Notes under the pieces: model-generated | Databases searched by the model: none | What the model saw: the letters and a program-made list of their open reading frames with translations, nothing else | Told to the model about the DNA's origin: nothing | Assembly (NCBI GenBank): GCA_019916065.1 | Contig: CM034234.1 | Coordinates: forward strand, 14,118,520-14,182,519 | Reading direction: 5' to 3' | Source of the DNA: Vitellaria paradoxa | Lineage: Eukaryota; Streptophyta; Magnoliopsida; Ericales; Sapotaceae | DNA: 64,000 nucleotides | Shown here: one piece after another, positions 47,229-59,188 of the stretch | Layout: each line of letters begins with the position of its first letter | Position numbering within the stretch: position 1 is the first letter of the stretch | Position numbers and translations under genes: made by a program

Positions 47229-47259
<31 letters not shown>

Positions 47260-47780
47260 CATAGAAAAAGATTAAAAGTAGTTTTTACTCCACTTATTAA
47301 AAATTCTCAATTTGCCCCTGCCTGCATTCATTATCATCGATTACACGCATTATAGAGATTCATTACGTAGGTCGAGTGACAGAACAAAAGTAATATGACA
47401 AATGACAACTGCGTGTTACTGTGAGCATGCCACGTGGCATATTCTCGCTATCCATTTGAAAGATTAATAAATAGATTTTTATTTTTGTTTTATCTAACTT
47501 TGGAAAGTGAAATAATTTCAAATGAATGTTACTTGATGTGATAGCTTTCATGATTTTAACTTTTGTCTTTAATTATTCATGATTTTAACTTATGTGCCTA
47601 CCTTATTATCATTTTTTCTCCTGGGTATGGTAATAAAAATATAAATTTTGTTATCATGCATTGACATTTGTATCAGTGTGGGAATTATTGTCATATGAAT
47701 TAGCTTATGAGATAATTTTCATTTTTCAAATATCTGTCTCCTATAAGAATTGTCTATTATTTTTTTTGACAAATTATAAA

Positions 47781-48162
47781 TAAGAATGAAAATGAGTCAA
47801 GTTTAAATGAGTTTTAATTATTCGAATTCGGTTTGAGTTATTCACTTAAATCTTATTGGTTCGAGTTCGATTTCGATTCAAATTTTTATATAAACTTGTC
47901 GATAAAAAAGAATTTAGTCTCGAGATTGGTTTATGAAACGACATCGTTTTAGTTTAAAATATAATAAATAAATATATTATAAAATACATATATTATTTTT
48001 TTGAGTTAAAATTTTCTAGGTTAGAATTCGATCTTGATTCTAAATGAATCATAAATCGAGTTTAATTTGAACTCATTTTAATCATGAATTGAGTTGGAGT
48101 CGATCTTTTTTTGAGCGGAGTTCAAACGGGTCAAAAAAATTTCGGACTCATTTGCACTCCTA
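47781..48162. mobile_element. hAT-type MITE with 8-bp target duplication
   Basis: The ends TAAGAATGAAAATGAGTC and, reverse-complemented, TAGGAGTGCAAATGAGTC match at 15 of 18 positions. The element is flanked by perfect ATTATAAA copies (47773-47780, 48163-48170), the 8-bp duplication typical of hAT elements. 382 bp, non-coding. Confidence 0.82.
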
Positions 48163-48170
48163 ATTATAAA

Positions 48171-48768
48171 TGCTTTCCTTCAATAATTATCTATATATAG
48201 GTATATTTTATTTGTTACTTTAAACCTTATATATTACACTTTTTTTTTATCTTTCTTGTAAAAAAGTTTTTAAAGGATTTTAAAACTATTCTTAAATCTG
48301 ATGATGTTGAAAATCTTGATCTTAATGGGTTTAATTATTTAATTTTTTAACATAAAATGACATTTGACAATTAGGTTTGTTCTTAATACTATTTATATTG
48401 GGGTTGTTATTATAATTTTTTAATAATTTAATGTTTACTTGCATTTAGTTAAATGTTTAAAAAAACACTGGCTGATGATATAGATGTATATTTTGTGATT
48501 TTTTAGGATTGCATTTGGTGTCATGTACTTATTGATGAAAAAAAGGAAATCAATTCAAAATTAATTTACTAAAAACATTTTCTACATCAATCAAATGAAA
48601 ACTTTTTTTTTTTTTGGTTAATTTTTAAAAATTGTATATTTCATTTATCTTTTTTATATTATTTTTCTCTTTAATTTTTCTTTTCCTCTCGACATCTTTA
48701 ACTTTAGATGTGTTTCACTTCATGTGAGTAACTAAATATTAAATTACAAGAGGGACTAACTCAACTTA

Positions 48769-48800
<32 letters not shown>

Positions 48801-48840
48801 AAAGTCCCTGCTTATTATAAAAGTCATGGATTCGAGTGTT
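48171..48840. other. Intergenic AT-rich DNA
   Basis: Poly-A and poly-T runs only; no gene seen. Confidence 0.5.
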
Positions 48841-48843
48841 TTA

Positions 48844-49187
48844 GGGGGTGTTTAGAAGTTTAAAAAAACTCAAATTTTGGTAGTTTTTTGGGTTTTTTTT
48901 TTTTTTTTGGCACTTTTTTGTATGTTTGGTTGAACCAAGTGGAATTTTTAGTATTTTTTAGTAACTTTTGGGTGTTTGGTAAATTTTTTACTATAGCAAA
49001 GCAAAAAAGTGGTAACTTTTGGGTGTTTGGTATGTTTTTTACTGTAGCAAATAAAAAAAGTTGTAATTATGGAGTGTACTTTTTACTGTAACAAATCAAA
49101 AAAGTGAAAAAATTTATGGATTTGCCAAACACACCAAAAATTACAAAATGTAACTTTTGGTATTTTTTTGAGTTGCCAAACGGTACC
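48844..49187. mobile_element. PIF/Harbinger-like MITE with TTA duplication
   Basis: The ends GGGGGTGTTT and AAACGGTACC are flanked by TTA at 48841-48843 and 49188-49190. The interior repeats TTTACTGTAGCAAA-like words three times (about 48987, 49040, 49083) and GGTGTTTGG. The inverted repeat is imperfect, so the family call is moderate. Confidence 0.6.
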
Positions 49188-49190
49188 TTA

Positions 49191-49904
49191 GTTCTTCTTG
49201 TATGCCCAAAATTTCAAAAAAAAACTTACCCCCTAAATTTAGACAAATGGCAAGAGAAGCTACCCTACTTGTCACAATTCTAACCTTAACTTAGGTTTGG
49301 TTTAGTATTATTTTTTATTTTCAACTGTTTTGATCTTATATGACTTTTTCTGTAATTTCTTTTATTTGATAGTTTTTAGCTATGTTTTGTAAAATAACTA
49401 AAAATAAAAAAATTATGCATAACTGAAAAAAAAAAAAAAAAGCTAATTAAGTCCCACTTGTGGGTGAATTTTCTTATTTGGAAGCTATTTCTTTTTTTTT
49501 TTTTTTTTTGGGACGAGGGGTAATGTTTAGTATAATTACAAGAAGATATCATATATGAAACCTAATTGATTCTTTTCATCTTTTTATGAATGTAAATAAT
49601 ATACTTAATAACTATGAAACAAAAAAATAAAATTAATTTTTAGGCAAAAAAAAAAAGCAATTAGAATGAAAAAAAATAAAATAAAAAGAACAAAACTTAA
49701 TATTGATTCATAAACCAAGCCTTAGTATTAAGATTCAAGAGACCTAACCACACAATCATGATAAAAATGATAGATTCAATTTTAATACATAAGTGTAAGT
49801 ATTATTTAAACAAGTAGGCTTCAAAAATTATTAAATATTATTCGCATAAATGGGATTTAAAATATAATATGTATTCATAATAGTTATTCTTCATATCTTA
49901 TTAA
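49191..49904. other. Intergenic AT-rich DNA
   Basis: Homopolymer runs; nothing recognised. Confidence 0.5.
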
Positions 49905-50832
49905 AGGGTAGTTGTCTTTATACTTCTATACTTAGAGTCAAAATTACTTCTATTCCTATACTCCGTTATTATGCACTAATATCCCATGTACTCGCCAGTA
50001 AATTATAATAATGGATGGCATCACGTTTAGTGGTAGAAAAACAAAATTACCCTCCTCTTCTTCTTCGCTACCCTCTTCTCTCTCATTTGTTCTTTTATCT
50101 TTCGCTCTCCCTAATCTTAAATCTTTCTTAAATTTAAAAATTTTCTTAGATGCATAAGGAAAAAAAAACCTATACAAACCCACAATATATATAACACAAA
50201 TCATACGCATCCATTACTAGTTTATCATTTTTATCTCATTGGCAAGTTTGGTAGAGCAATATCTTGTTTTGGATTGCTCAACAATGAGTTTTCATCTGTG
50301 CTACAAATAATAATTAGATATATATATACATACAAATTCATTTTTTATTCAATAGCTCCATATTGACGAACCCAAATCCTTAGTTAATATCACCATTACA
50401 ACCTTCTAATCCTAAATTTACAAGCTCAATTCCATAAATCCAATTCCCAAATCCAGACGAGGACTAAGTTTGCAGAGTTCTAGGGTTTTTGTTTTTGTAC
50501 GTAAGGGAGGGATTGCTTGAGAGTGAAAGAGAAATCTGGGTTTTGTTTCTTCGTCCAAGAACTCTATTGTGTGCGTGAGAGAGAGGGATGTCTTGCATGG
50601 CCATTGTGCCTTTGCCAGAAAGGCATTTTCGTCTATTTATAATTTTTTTTTTTTTTTAGATTTTGAATACATACCTTTCTTACAAAAGTGTATCTTATAT
50701 ACTGTTAAAATAAATAAATCCGTCCACTATTACACTTTTCTCTCAAGTGCAAGGGGCATTAATGTATTGTAACGAGGGACGAGAGTGTAAGTGATTTTGA
50801 CTTTAAGTACAATGATATAAAAGTAATTGCCT
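49905..50832. mobile_element. Non-autonomous element with about 80-bp inverted ends
   Basis: The left arm (GGGTAGTTGTCTTTATAC ... GAGTCAAAATTACTTCTA ...) matches the reverse complement of the right arm (GGCAATTACTTTTATATC ... AAGTCAAAATCACTTACA ...) over about 80 bp. The interior (about 760 bp) holds no recognised gene. Long arms suggest a MULE-type MITE, but no flanking duplication could be defined. A related arm occurs at 28512-28625. Confidence 0.65.
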
Positions 50833-52097
50833 TTTTTATTAAATTATAGAATGAAATATTGTATTGTGATGTGCCATTTGTGTGAAAATTCATCTGTTTA
50901 TAAAACATAGAACATATTCATAATGATTATTCTTCGTATTATGTTAAATTACAAAATAACAACATATCATATCATGATGTATCATTTGTGTAAAATTTTA
51001 TTACAATGTGTCAAAATATTACATTTATAATGATATACTTTTATTCTTTGTTATATGATTTGATTTGTAGAGAGATCGACTTTCAATAAATAATGAATGA
51101 TCTCATTAATACATAAATGTATAATTCCTTAATAATTTCAATAATCAATTTTAAAAGAACTTATTATTAACTTATTTCAGATATGAATCTACTTAATTTT
51201 GAAAAAACTTGCATTATTATAAATGGAAATGGCTGTTGCATAAAATATACTTATAATTAATTACTCTATAAATTTTATATCTATCTATATGTAAAATAAA
51301 AGAGATTCTTATTTAAACAATTTGTATTTTGAAACATTTTTTTAAAACAATAAGAGACGTTCATGTCATTCAAGTAAAGAGATTTATTCATGAATAAAAA
51401 CGAGGATTGGATTGATAATAAAATAGAATTATGACTACGAACGGTGATTTGATTTCTAAATTCTCACAAGGCCCTCCCAAAATTCTTCCTGGAAGTTGTT
51501 GAATAATTTTTATAGATTCTATTTATTTCCTCAAATTCGTGAGTTATTTAAAGAAAAAAAAAAACCAGAAAAAGGGACACTCATTCGCCTCTTTTCTTAA
51601 CATCTTATTTGTATTTTTCCTGTAAGAAAAGTTTTAAAAATCATATTTCAAATGAATCAAATCCAACACCATAAAGCAGAAATATAAATAATTTTTTTTT
51701 ACACAAATAATCAAATATATATATATATATATATATACTTGAATGTAAAATTGAAACAAACCGAGGCTTAAAATGATATACCATTACACAGTCAAAAGTT
51801 TCTCAATTAATTAAAAAACTTGAAACAACAACTAGCGTTTGGTCTTTGTGCCGTCCGAATCCCAAATTTTTTAGTCAATTAAACAATTCAACTCCCTCTT
51901 TCATTTGTCCCTCACTTCCCCTCCGAAATTGTCAATGTCATCATTTTCTACTCCAACAGTCCACTGCTTTGTCAATGGTATATATTATTATTTTGCAAAT
52001 ATATAAGCGGAGAAAAAGGAAAAAATTCCCCGACTACTACCATCTCTTTCTCTGTCGGCCGCTTATTTTGTAGAAGCCGACGACAACTCGATTCTCC
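50833..52097 (+). other. Intergenic DNA and NAGK upstream region
   Basis: AT-rich with a TA run (about 51716-51736). The last 200 bases before the GA run are C/T-rich and probably contain the NAGK promoter; AAATATATAAGCGG near 52000 is TATA-like. Confidence 0.4.
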
Positions 52098-52126
52098 GAG
52101 AGAGAGAGAGAGAGAGAGAGGGGGGA
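52098..52126. repeat. GA microsatellite in NAGK 5' leader
   Basis: A GA run followed by a G-rich stretch ends 20 bp before the start codon. GA runs are frequent in plant 5' UTRs and promoters. Confidence 0.85.
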
Positions 52127-52147
52127 GGGAGAGGGGTGAGTGAAGTG

Positions 52148-55100
52148 ATGAAGAGGTACAGAAATGGAGAAATTTGGGATTTCGAGCACGAAACGGTGGT
52201 GGCGGCGAGCGGAGAAGTGATTCTGGGGTTGGACGGTGGCACAACCTCAACCGTCTGCATATGTATGCCTTTCATCCCTTTCAGTGAACCCCTACTCGAC
52301 CCTCTTCCCGTTCTCTCCCGCGCCGTCGCCGGTTGCTCCAACCACAACAGCGTTGGCGGTACTTACTAAATTTCCTTTTCTATTCTTTTCTTTTTATTTT
52401 AATTTCTTTTTACGTACCAATTCTACTTCAATTCTGGTTTGCGGAAGTTGGTGTTATTTTCTTGCTCCCCGCCACCACCCCTCATTGTGGCATTTGGGTT
52501 CATGTACATATATATATATATATGTATGATAAATAGTAGCATTTGAGCTCATCTTGATAGTTGAACAGCATAATTCAAGTTGTGGAATATTGTTGTTGTT
52601 ATCTATTTACTTTACCTTCCAGATGTTATTTGTGCTTTAAATTTGGCATTTAGGTTACAAGAACTTCACCTCAAACCTCAAAATTCATCTTTTATCTCTA
52701 TGCATTTTGTTTGTTCTAGTTAGTAGGGAAATGTTCCCAGCTTCCCATTCTCTGATTCGCATATGCCTTTATTATGTTTTCTCTTTATTTATCTGTCTTT
52801 TATAATTTGACATGTTTTCTTGGTTGTGAGCTTTGGTTTAAATTCATTGGTGCTTGTCTGGTGCTTGCTACATTGTGAGGTTTTGATGTTGGGCAAAACT
52901 TAAAGAGTAGGATAGAAAGAAATACAACAAGAAATATGTGGACAAACAGTTATAATTGATTAGAATATTAAGCTATTCAGTTCCTAGAATTTAGAAAATA
53001 AGTTGTAAAAAATCAGGAGGATACTTTCCAACCTTACCCAAACAGTGGACTGACGAGGGGATCATGTTTTGGTTGGTTATTTGGTCAGAGTATGTTACTT
53101 TTATGGAGGATCATCCTAATGTCATTTATTTTAGGTTTCTGGAATTGGTGATTGGCAAGTGACTTGTTATTCTAAATTTTTTATGTTTTGAATTGAGAGA
53201 GAATGATTTCAGGATGCAACTGTTAGTTGAAGGCTTCCGAATGGATTACTTTGATTAAATCATCAATGTTGTGCTTTTAGTTTTAGAATATTATTTTCTA
53301 ATGAAGAAGGATTGAGTACAAATGGTTTGAACTTAAGTTGTTTCTCTCTAATTGAGCAGTAATGTTTCTAAAAAATGCACAAAAGGCCTTTTGCATCGTA
53401 AGTTTTTGACAACTATGGTTCTACCTATCTAGTAATAATGTTGAAGGTTTAGATGACTAGAGGCAAGTACAGTGGGAGTTAGAATGTTCTGGAGTAAGAA
53501 AGAGAGCGCATTGAAGTAAAGCTCTCACTATGGAGGATGAGAGTTCTGAAGGAATTCCTTGTAAGGTTGACGGAGGGTATTTATGGGAAGTTTTTAGGCC
53601 ATAGAAGTTGTTCCCTGCTTGCGCCAAAGACCGTGGCCTTAGGAACATGTGGCCAACACTATATTGGCTAACCCTCCATTAGTGGAATGATTCTTTGATT
53701 AGGTAGTGGCATCATGTTATGCATGACCAAATTCCACAGAAGTTGTGGTTGTGTAGCATGGATATGCATGCTCTCATAAATGACTTGTAGTGGCTCTTTT
53801 CTCTAAATTAATTGGAGCCACCAAGCAGTTGGTCCCTATTGATCCCACACAAAGGGGAAAGACTATGATACCCTCAGGTGCTTATGGGTAGAAGGTACTT
53901 TTGGAGACACATTGACCCTTGCTTCTTGCATATAGAGCTGAGGTAAAAGTTGTAAAAATGAAGTAACATATGGAGGAATGGGAGGAGACGTCCCATAGTA
54001 TAGAAGAGTCTGAACTTGGAGAGCAGCACCGGGAAAGTCCTATGGTTTAGAATGCGAACAGCTGGAGGTACCCCGAGGGATGTCCCTTTGCAAGGAAGTG
54101 AAGTATGGTGAAAGCTTGTTCTCTAGTACAGCATCATGGAAGCTTTAGTAGCATCCTTGAAAAGATTTATGGGAGGGGCATTCCAAGGGGTGGAGGACTT
54201 CCCTGGCTGCCTGTCTTACATGGAGGCCAAGGCTGCCATGTTGATGACATGGAGTCAGGTCCCATATACTCGCATGCAATAAGAAATGGTACAATTTATT
54301 ATAGCAATTTGGTGATTTGAGACGGAGGATTTATTGATCCAATGTTTTTTTTAGAGCGCACTTTCACCTTTCAAGAATGGTTGCCTGCTGGGTAGCGTAT
54401 CTCCATCATAAATAATTAAGCCTCCCCCCCCCCCCCAATAAAAAAATAAAAATAAAAATAATTAAATAAATAAAATAAATTATAAAATAGAAGATTCATA
54501 GCAATATTGGCTGATCCATTTGAAATAGCATCGTGCCCTGCTGCCTCTGTAGGACCTTGCTAAACTGTTTTGTAATGAATCACTAAGTGTAATTACCAAT
54601 TACGGAAACCATGCTTGTAATTTATACTAAACTCAAATCCAATTTTATAGGTAAAAGACATCAGAATAAATTTTTTTTTTGAATCATCCTATAGAAGCCT
54701 AGATGAAAGTTCAGTGTTGGCCTATGTTTTATTGCTTAGATTTCAATTTTGGGACCTTTTGCAACTGAATTACATTGTTGTGTTAAGAGGCATTCACAAT
54801 TTCACATCCATGTGGGTTGCAGTATGCAATGGGTTAGAACTTTTCAGTGATCTCTGACACCAGATATAGAGTGCTGGCAATTTTTGTCAACCAGCGCAAG
54901 TAGAGGTTAATGTCTTTGATTTGCTTCAAACAGCTTGGTGATCTTCCCAGATCAAGAACTGATGCTCCCCCCACCCCCCTCAAATATATGTAGCGGATGT
55001 ATTGTGCCCAAGGAGATGGCTGAATTGTATGATTCTTTTCTGTAGCACGGTGTGAAATATCGGACTATAATTCTTTTTTTTTTTTTTTCGGCACGCGCAT

Positions 55101-58100
55101 GCACTCGTGTGTTTGTGTCTCCTGGTATTTGATTTCAAGATGTTGCTCATGGCAAAAGGATACTAAGGGTTCTCCTAAAGGAGGTGTTTTCCATGCTTTA
55201 TACATTTAAAGGTAAATATGCTTCACGATGCCAAAAGCATCTTGTAGAGGAGTTGTCATGTCAACTAGGAATCTCTTTCTTGGAAATGTTTGCTGAGTTC
55301 CCAATCTTATAAATAGGATTCCCAAACCCTTGAATTTTCATCTTTATCCCTTATCATGGATTGTGTAATCCTTAGAGAATATGAACGCTTGCCAGCCCTT
55401 TTATCTAGAAAAAACATATAGTTGCATCTTTTGGATATAATTAAGCTTGCCCTAGTTGGTACAAGTAGGCTTTGTGATTTCAGTATAGCAATTGGAATCC
55501 TGATGTGTACCTTGGTTTATGGTGCGATTGTTCAGTTACAAACAATTAGGAGTCTTGCATTTTAGCTGCTGAAGGTATTAGTTTTCCCTCCAAGAAACAG
55601 TGATAGCTTTGATTAGATTTAATACTCTGGTATATTATTTTTGATGTACAGTTTAATGTGTTAGTATCATTCACTTCTTTTTCAACCTTGTGAAATTGGA
55701 TCCTCGTCAAGAGAAGCCGGAGCTATTATAAGATCCTGTTTTTCATTTTTTGTATTCTATAGAAACTGCTGCAAAGGAGACGCTAGAGCAGGTTATGGCA
55801 TGTGCTCTTTCAAAGTCAGGTTCAAATCGCTCTGCTGTTCGAGCTGTTTGTCTAGCTGTATCCGGTGTTAACCATCCAACAGATCAGCAAAGAATATTAA
55901 GTTGGTTAAGGTTTGCTCTCTTAGAGCCCTTTTGCAAGTTTCCATTTTATTGTTAAATATCTGAAATTTTGTTAGACTTTTCATCGCACCACTTTTGGTG
56001 CTCGTAGGTTCGTGAATGCTGCCATGGCTCTGGAAGAGACTGTAAAAATTTGGGGATTGTGAATTTATTGGCTTGGAAAATATTTTGACACCATTGAACT
56101 AATATTAGCCATTTCATCTGAGAAAAGAAAAGGAGCCAACACAAAACATTTCTTAGTTGAGTAATCAAGATAATGACATAGATTATTTGAAATGAAGAAT
56201 TTTCAACGCTTAACTACCAAAAAAAAAAAAAAAAAAAAGAAATGAAGAATTTTCTGTTGTGATTTTCCTGATTATTTTTTTGATGGGTAACAACAATTAT
56301 ATTAAAGATTGTGAAAGGGATGCTGCCCATGTGCAAAAAGAGGAACTAACTAGATAAAATTGCTATTCCTTCATTTATAGGTGTGATTATTTGGTTTTCA
56401 AATCTACCCAAATTGTCCGAATTAATTATTTTGGTTCCTTAATAGAAGGAACTGAATTGTCTATTTAGGAGGTAGGGAACTGAACTGAATTAATCAAAAT
56501 AATTCAGTTCATTTCTGATTAGAATTGAATTAACTGAAATCATATTTATATACATAGATATCTAATTTCTAATTTTGTTTCTTGTAAATTTGTTGTTATT
56601 ATTATATTAACCAATATCATAATTTATATATATAGTTATATTTTCTAATTTCTCAATTTATTTTTATACAAATTTGTTGTTATTATTATATATTTTATAT
56701 AATATGTAATTCGGTTTTTAGTTCTACCAATACGAGAATTGGAACTGAACCAAAATATAATTTGGGTTAAAAAATAACCAAAACTGAAATTTCAGTTCTG
56801 TTTTGCACAATCCTATTCACTTGCATGCGATCAACGAAGTCCAAGAACTGATCCAAATTGGGTTGTACCTTCACCTAGAGCCTAAGATGCACGAACACTG
56901 ACGTAACATCACTACGTTGACTCGACCAGTTCTAAAAAATGCAGGACACAAATCTTAACAACATAAGTTTATATATATTTTTATATATCTTAGATATTAA
57001 TAATCTATTCACACACAGTAGATTATGTAATATAATACTAATTAAATTAATAACCTTAACTTCCATAGCCCAGAAATTAACAAAAAAATCACATAATAAT
57101 TACATTCTATCTAGAATGAAAATAAATTAACGCATCATTTAACAAAAAATTGTTCTACAAATCCATAAACTAAGGTGTTATTACAATCCATCAAAATGCA
57201 AAAAGAGAAGTCACCTCCCTAAACTTAAACTAGAGACAACTTACTAACCACTAGTAACCTCACATTGACTGTCATCTCCTCCATCATCGATAAATAGCAC
57301 TGATTCCATTTCCGGTTTGTCATGTGAGAAGTTAGCAAACTCAAGAACCCCAACCTCAATGTCATCAAGCGAGCCAAAAATTGGAGTTCCCTGTGATTCC
57401 CACTCGCAAACAATATCCGTTATGGTGAGTCCGTGATTCCTAGCCTAGAGTATGTGGGGGAGTTTCCGATGATGGGCCTTCACCAACCGTTGTCGTTTGG
57501 CTTAGGTAACTTTGATGTCATGGTTGTTTGTTAGAACAATTTTCAGAAAGGTGTCTTCTGTTTTTCCTAGATTGTGACTTGGGTTTGGACAACTTTATTC
57601 TGCCAGTTAGGGTGTCTTGATCTTCACAAGAACCCTACTTTGATACTATGTCAAAGGTCTAATTAATTGAATGGCTCGACATCCAATAATGTTAACTGTG
57701 TATGTATTTATACTAGTGAAGTAAAATGCATTCGGACCAAAATATTTGCACTGATTATACAATTTTGTGGATATTTTTAATGTCTTTTTTGAGTAGATGC
57801 CAGTACATATATAAAAATAGACACAATTCATATATATTTATAGTTTTGCTTCCTTTGTATGCCTTGTTATATTAAATTTGTTGCAGAATATTTTCCCTAT
57901 GACATGATATAGAATACCTGTATTTTTTTTGTTTATTTGTTTTTGTGCGTAGAGTAGATTATTTGTAATGTTTTTCCATTGGATTGATTTGGCCCTTTTG
58001 ACTCCATTATGTTGCCTGTGATGCTAAAGTAATTTTCATCCCTTATGTGTGTCTAGTTCACAGAGACATGTTTTCAGTATTGAGTTTGGTTCTAAATACT

Positions 58101-59155
58101 GTTAATCTTTACACAGAGAGATTTTTCCGAACTACGTTAGGCTATTTGTTCAGAATGATGCTGTGGCAGCTCTAGCAAGTGGGACAATGGGAAAGCTTCA
58201 TGGATGTGTTTTAATCGCTGGTACAGGGACCATAGCTTATGGTTTTACAGAAGATGGCAGAGAAGCTCGGGCTGCCGGTGCGGGACCTACTTTAGGTGAT
58301 TGGGGAAGGTACATTCTTATTAGTTCTTCTTGTATTGTCATTGTATTACATGCATTATTAAAACTTGTTCTCTCTCAAAAGCAGGAGAAAAAGGTTTTGA
58401 TGACCACATCAGGCATGACTGTGGAAAACATGGAAAAAGATCTTGATCACTATATTAAGTATGAATGTTAAGCAATTATAAAAAAATAAATAAATAAATT
58501 CAGCACGAGTACCAAGTTCTTAATGAGCACTGAGCGCTTTCGATTAGTATTCGTGTTCCAATCATAGTTGTTAAAATTCTGATCTAGAAATTTTGTAGAA
58601 AATCCCTTGGAGGCAGGACCTTGTGATTTTATTTTAGGATTTACTGGATCATAGGATCCCTATCCAGATTCTGATCTTGCTCTATCTTATTTTTCGACCT
58701 TGTTTTTGTATGTGTTAGTTCTTTTTTTTTTTTTTCTTTTGATTTAATACCCGTTTGGAACCAGGTTTAAATGAAATAAAAATTGAGTTTATTTTGCCTT
58801 CACCTTCCGTGGTTTCAGCTTTACATATCTCTGCCCACAAGTTTCATATTTGTGCACCTAAACCCTCTGAGATTTGTATTATATTCACTCAAACTCCCTT
58901 TATTAGATTTTCCATTCCCCAAAAAATAATTGTTGACCAATTCAATACAGTGAAATTACCTTTATACCCTTAGTATTAGTACTAGGGGTAGAGATAAAAA
59001 TAAGGTATATTGAATAAAAGTGCTAAGAGAAACATATTATGGCAGTTCATACATTCAATATTTTAGAAAATTGAAGAGGTGAAGGTACATAGATGCAATT
59101 CAATAATTTATATCTTATCTAAGTCACTCACTCCACTTTATAAATGCTTCATTAA

Positions 59156-59188
<33 letters not shown>

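Noticed and set aside
51972..52347. Minus-strand frames of 92-94 codons over the NAGK start
   Set aside because: Antisense to NAGK exon 1 and the GA run in its leader.
53457..54320. Gene-like texture in NAGK intron 1
   Set aside because: Frames are broken and no domain was recognised; too weak to call.
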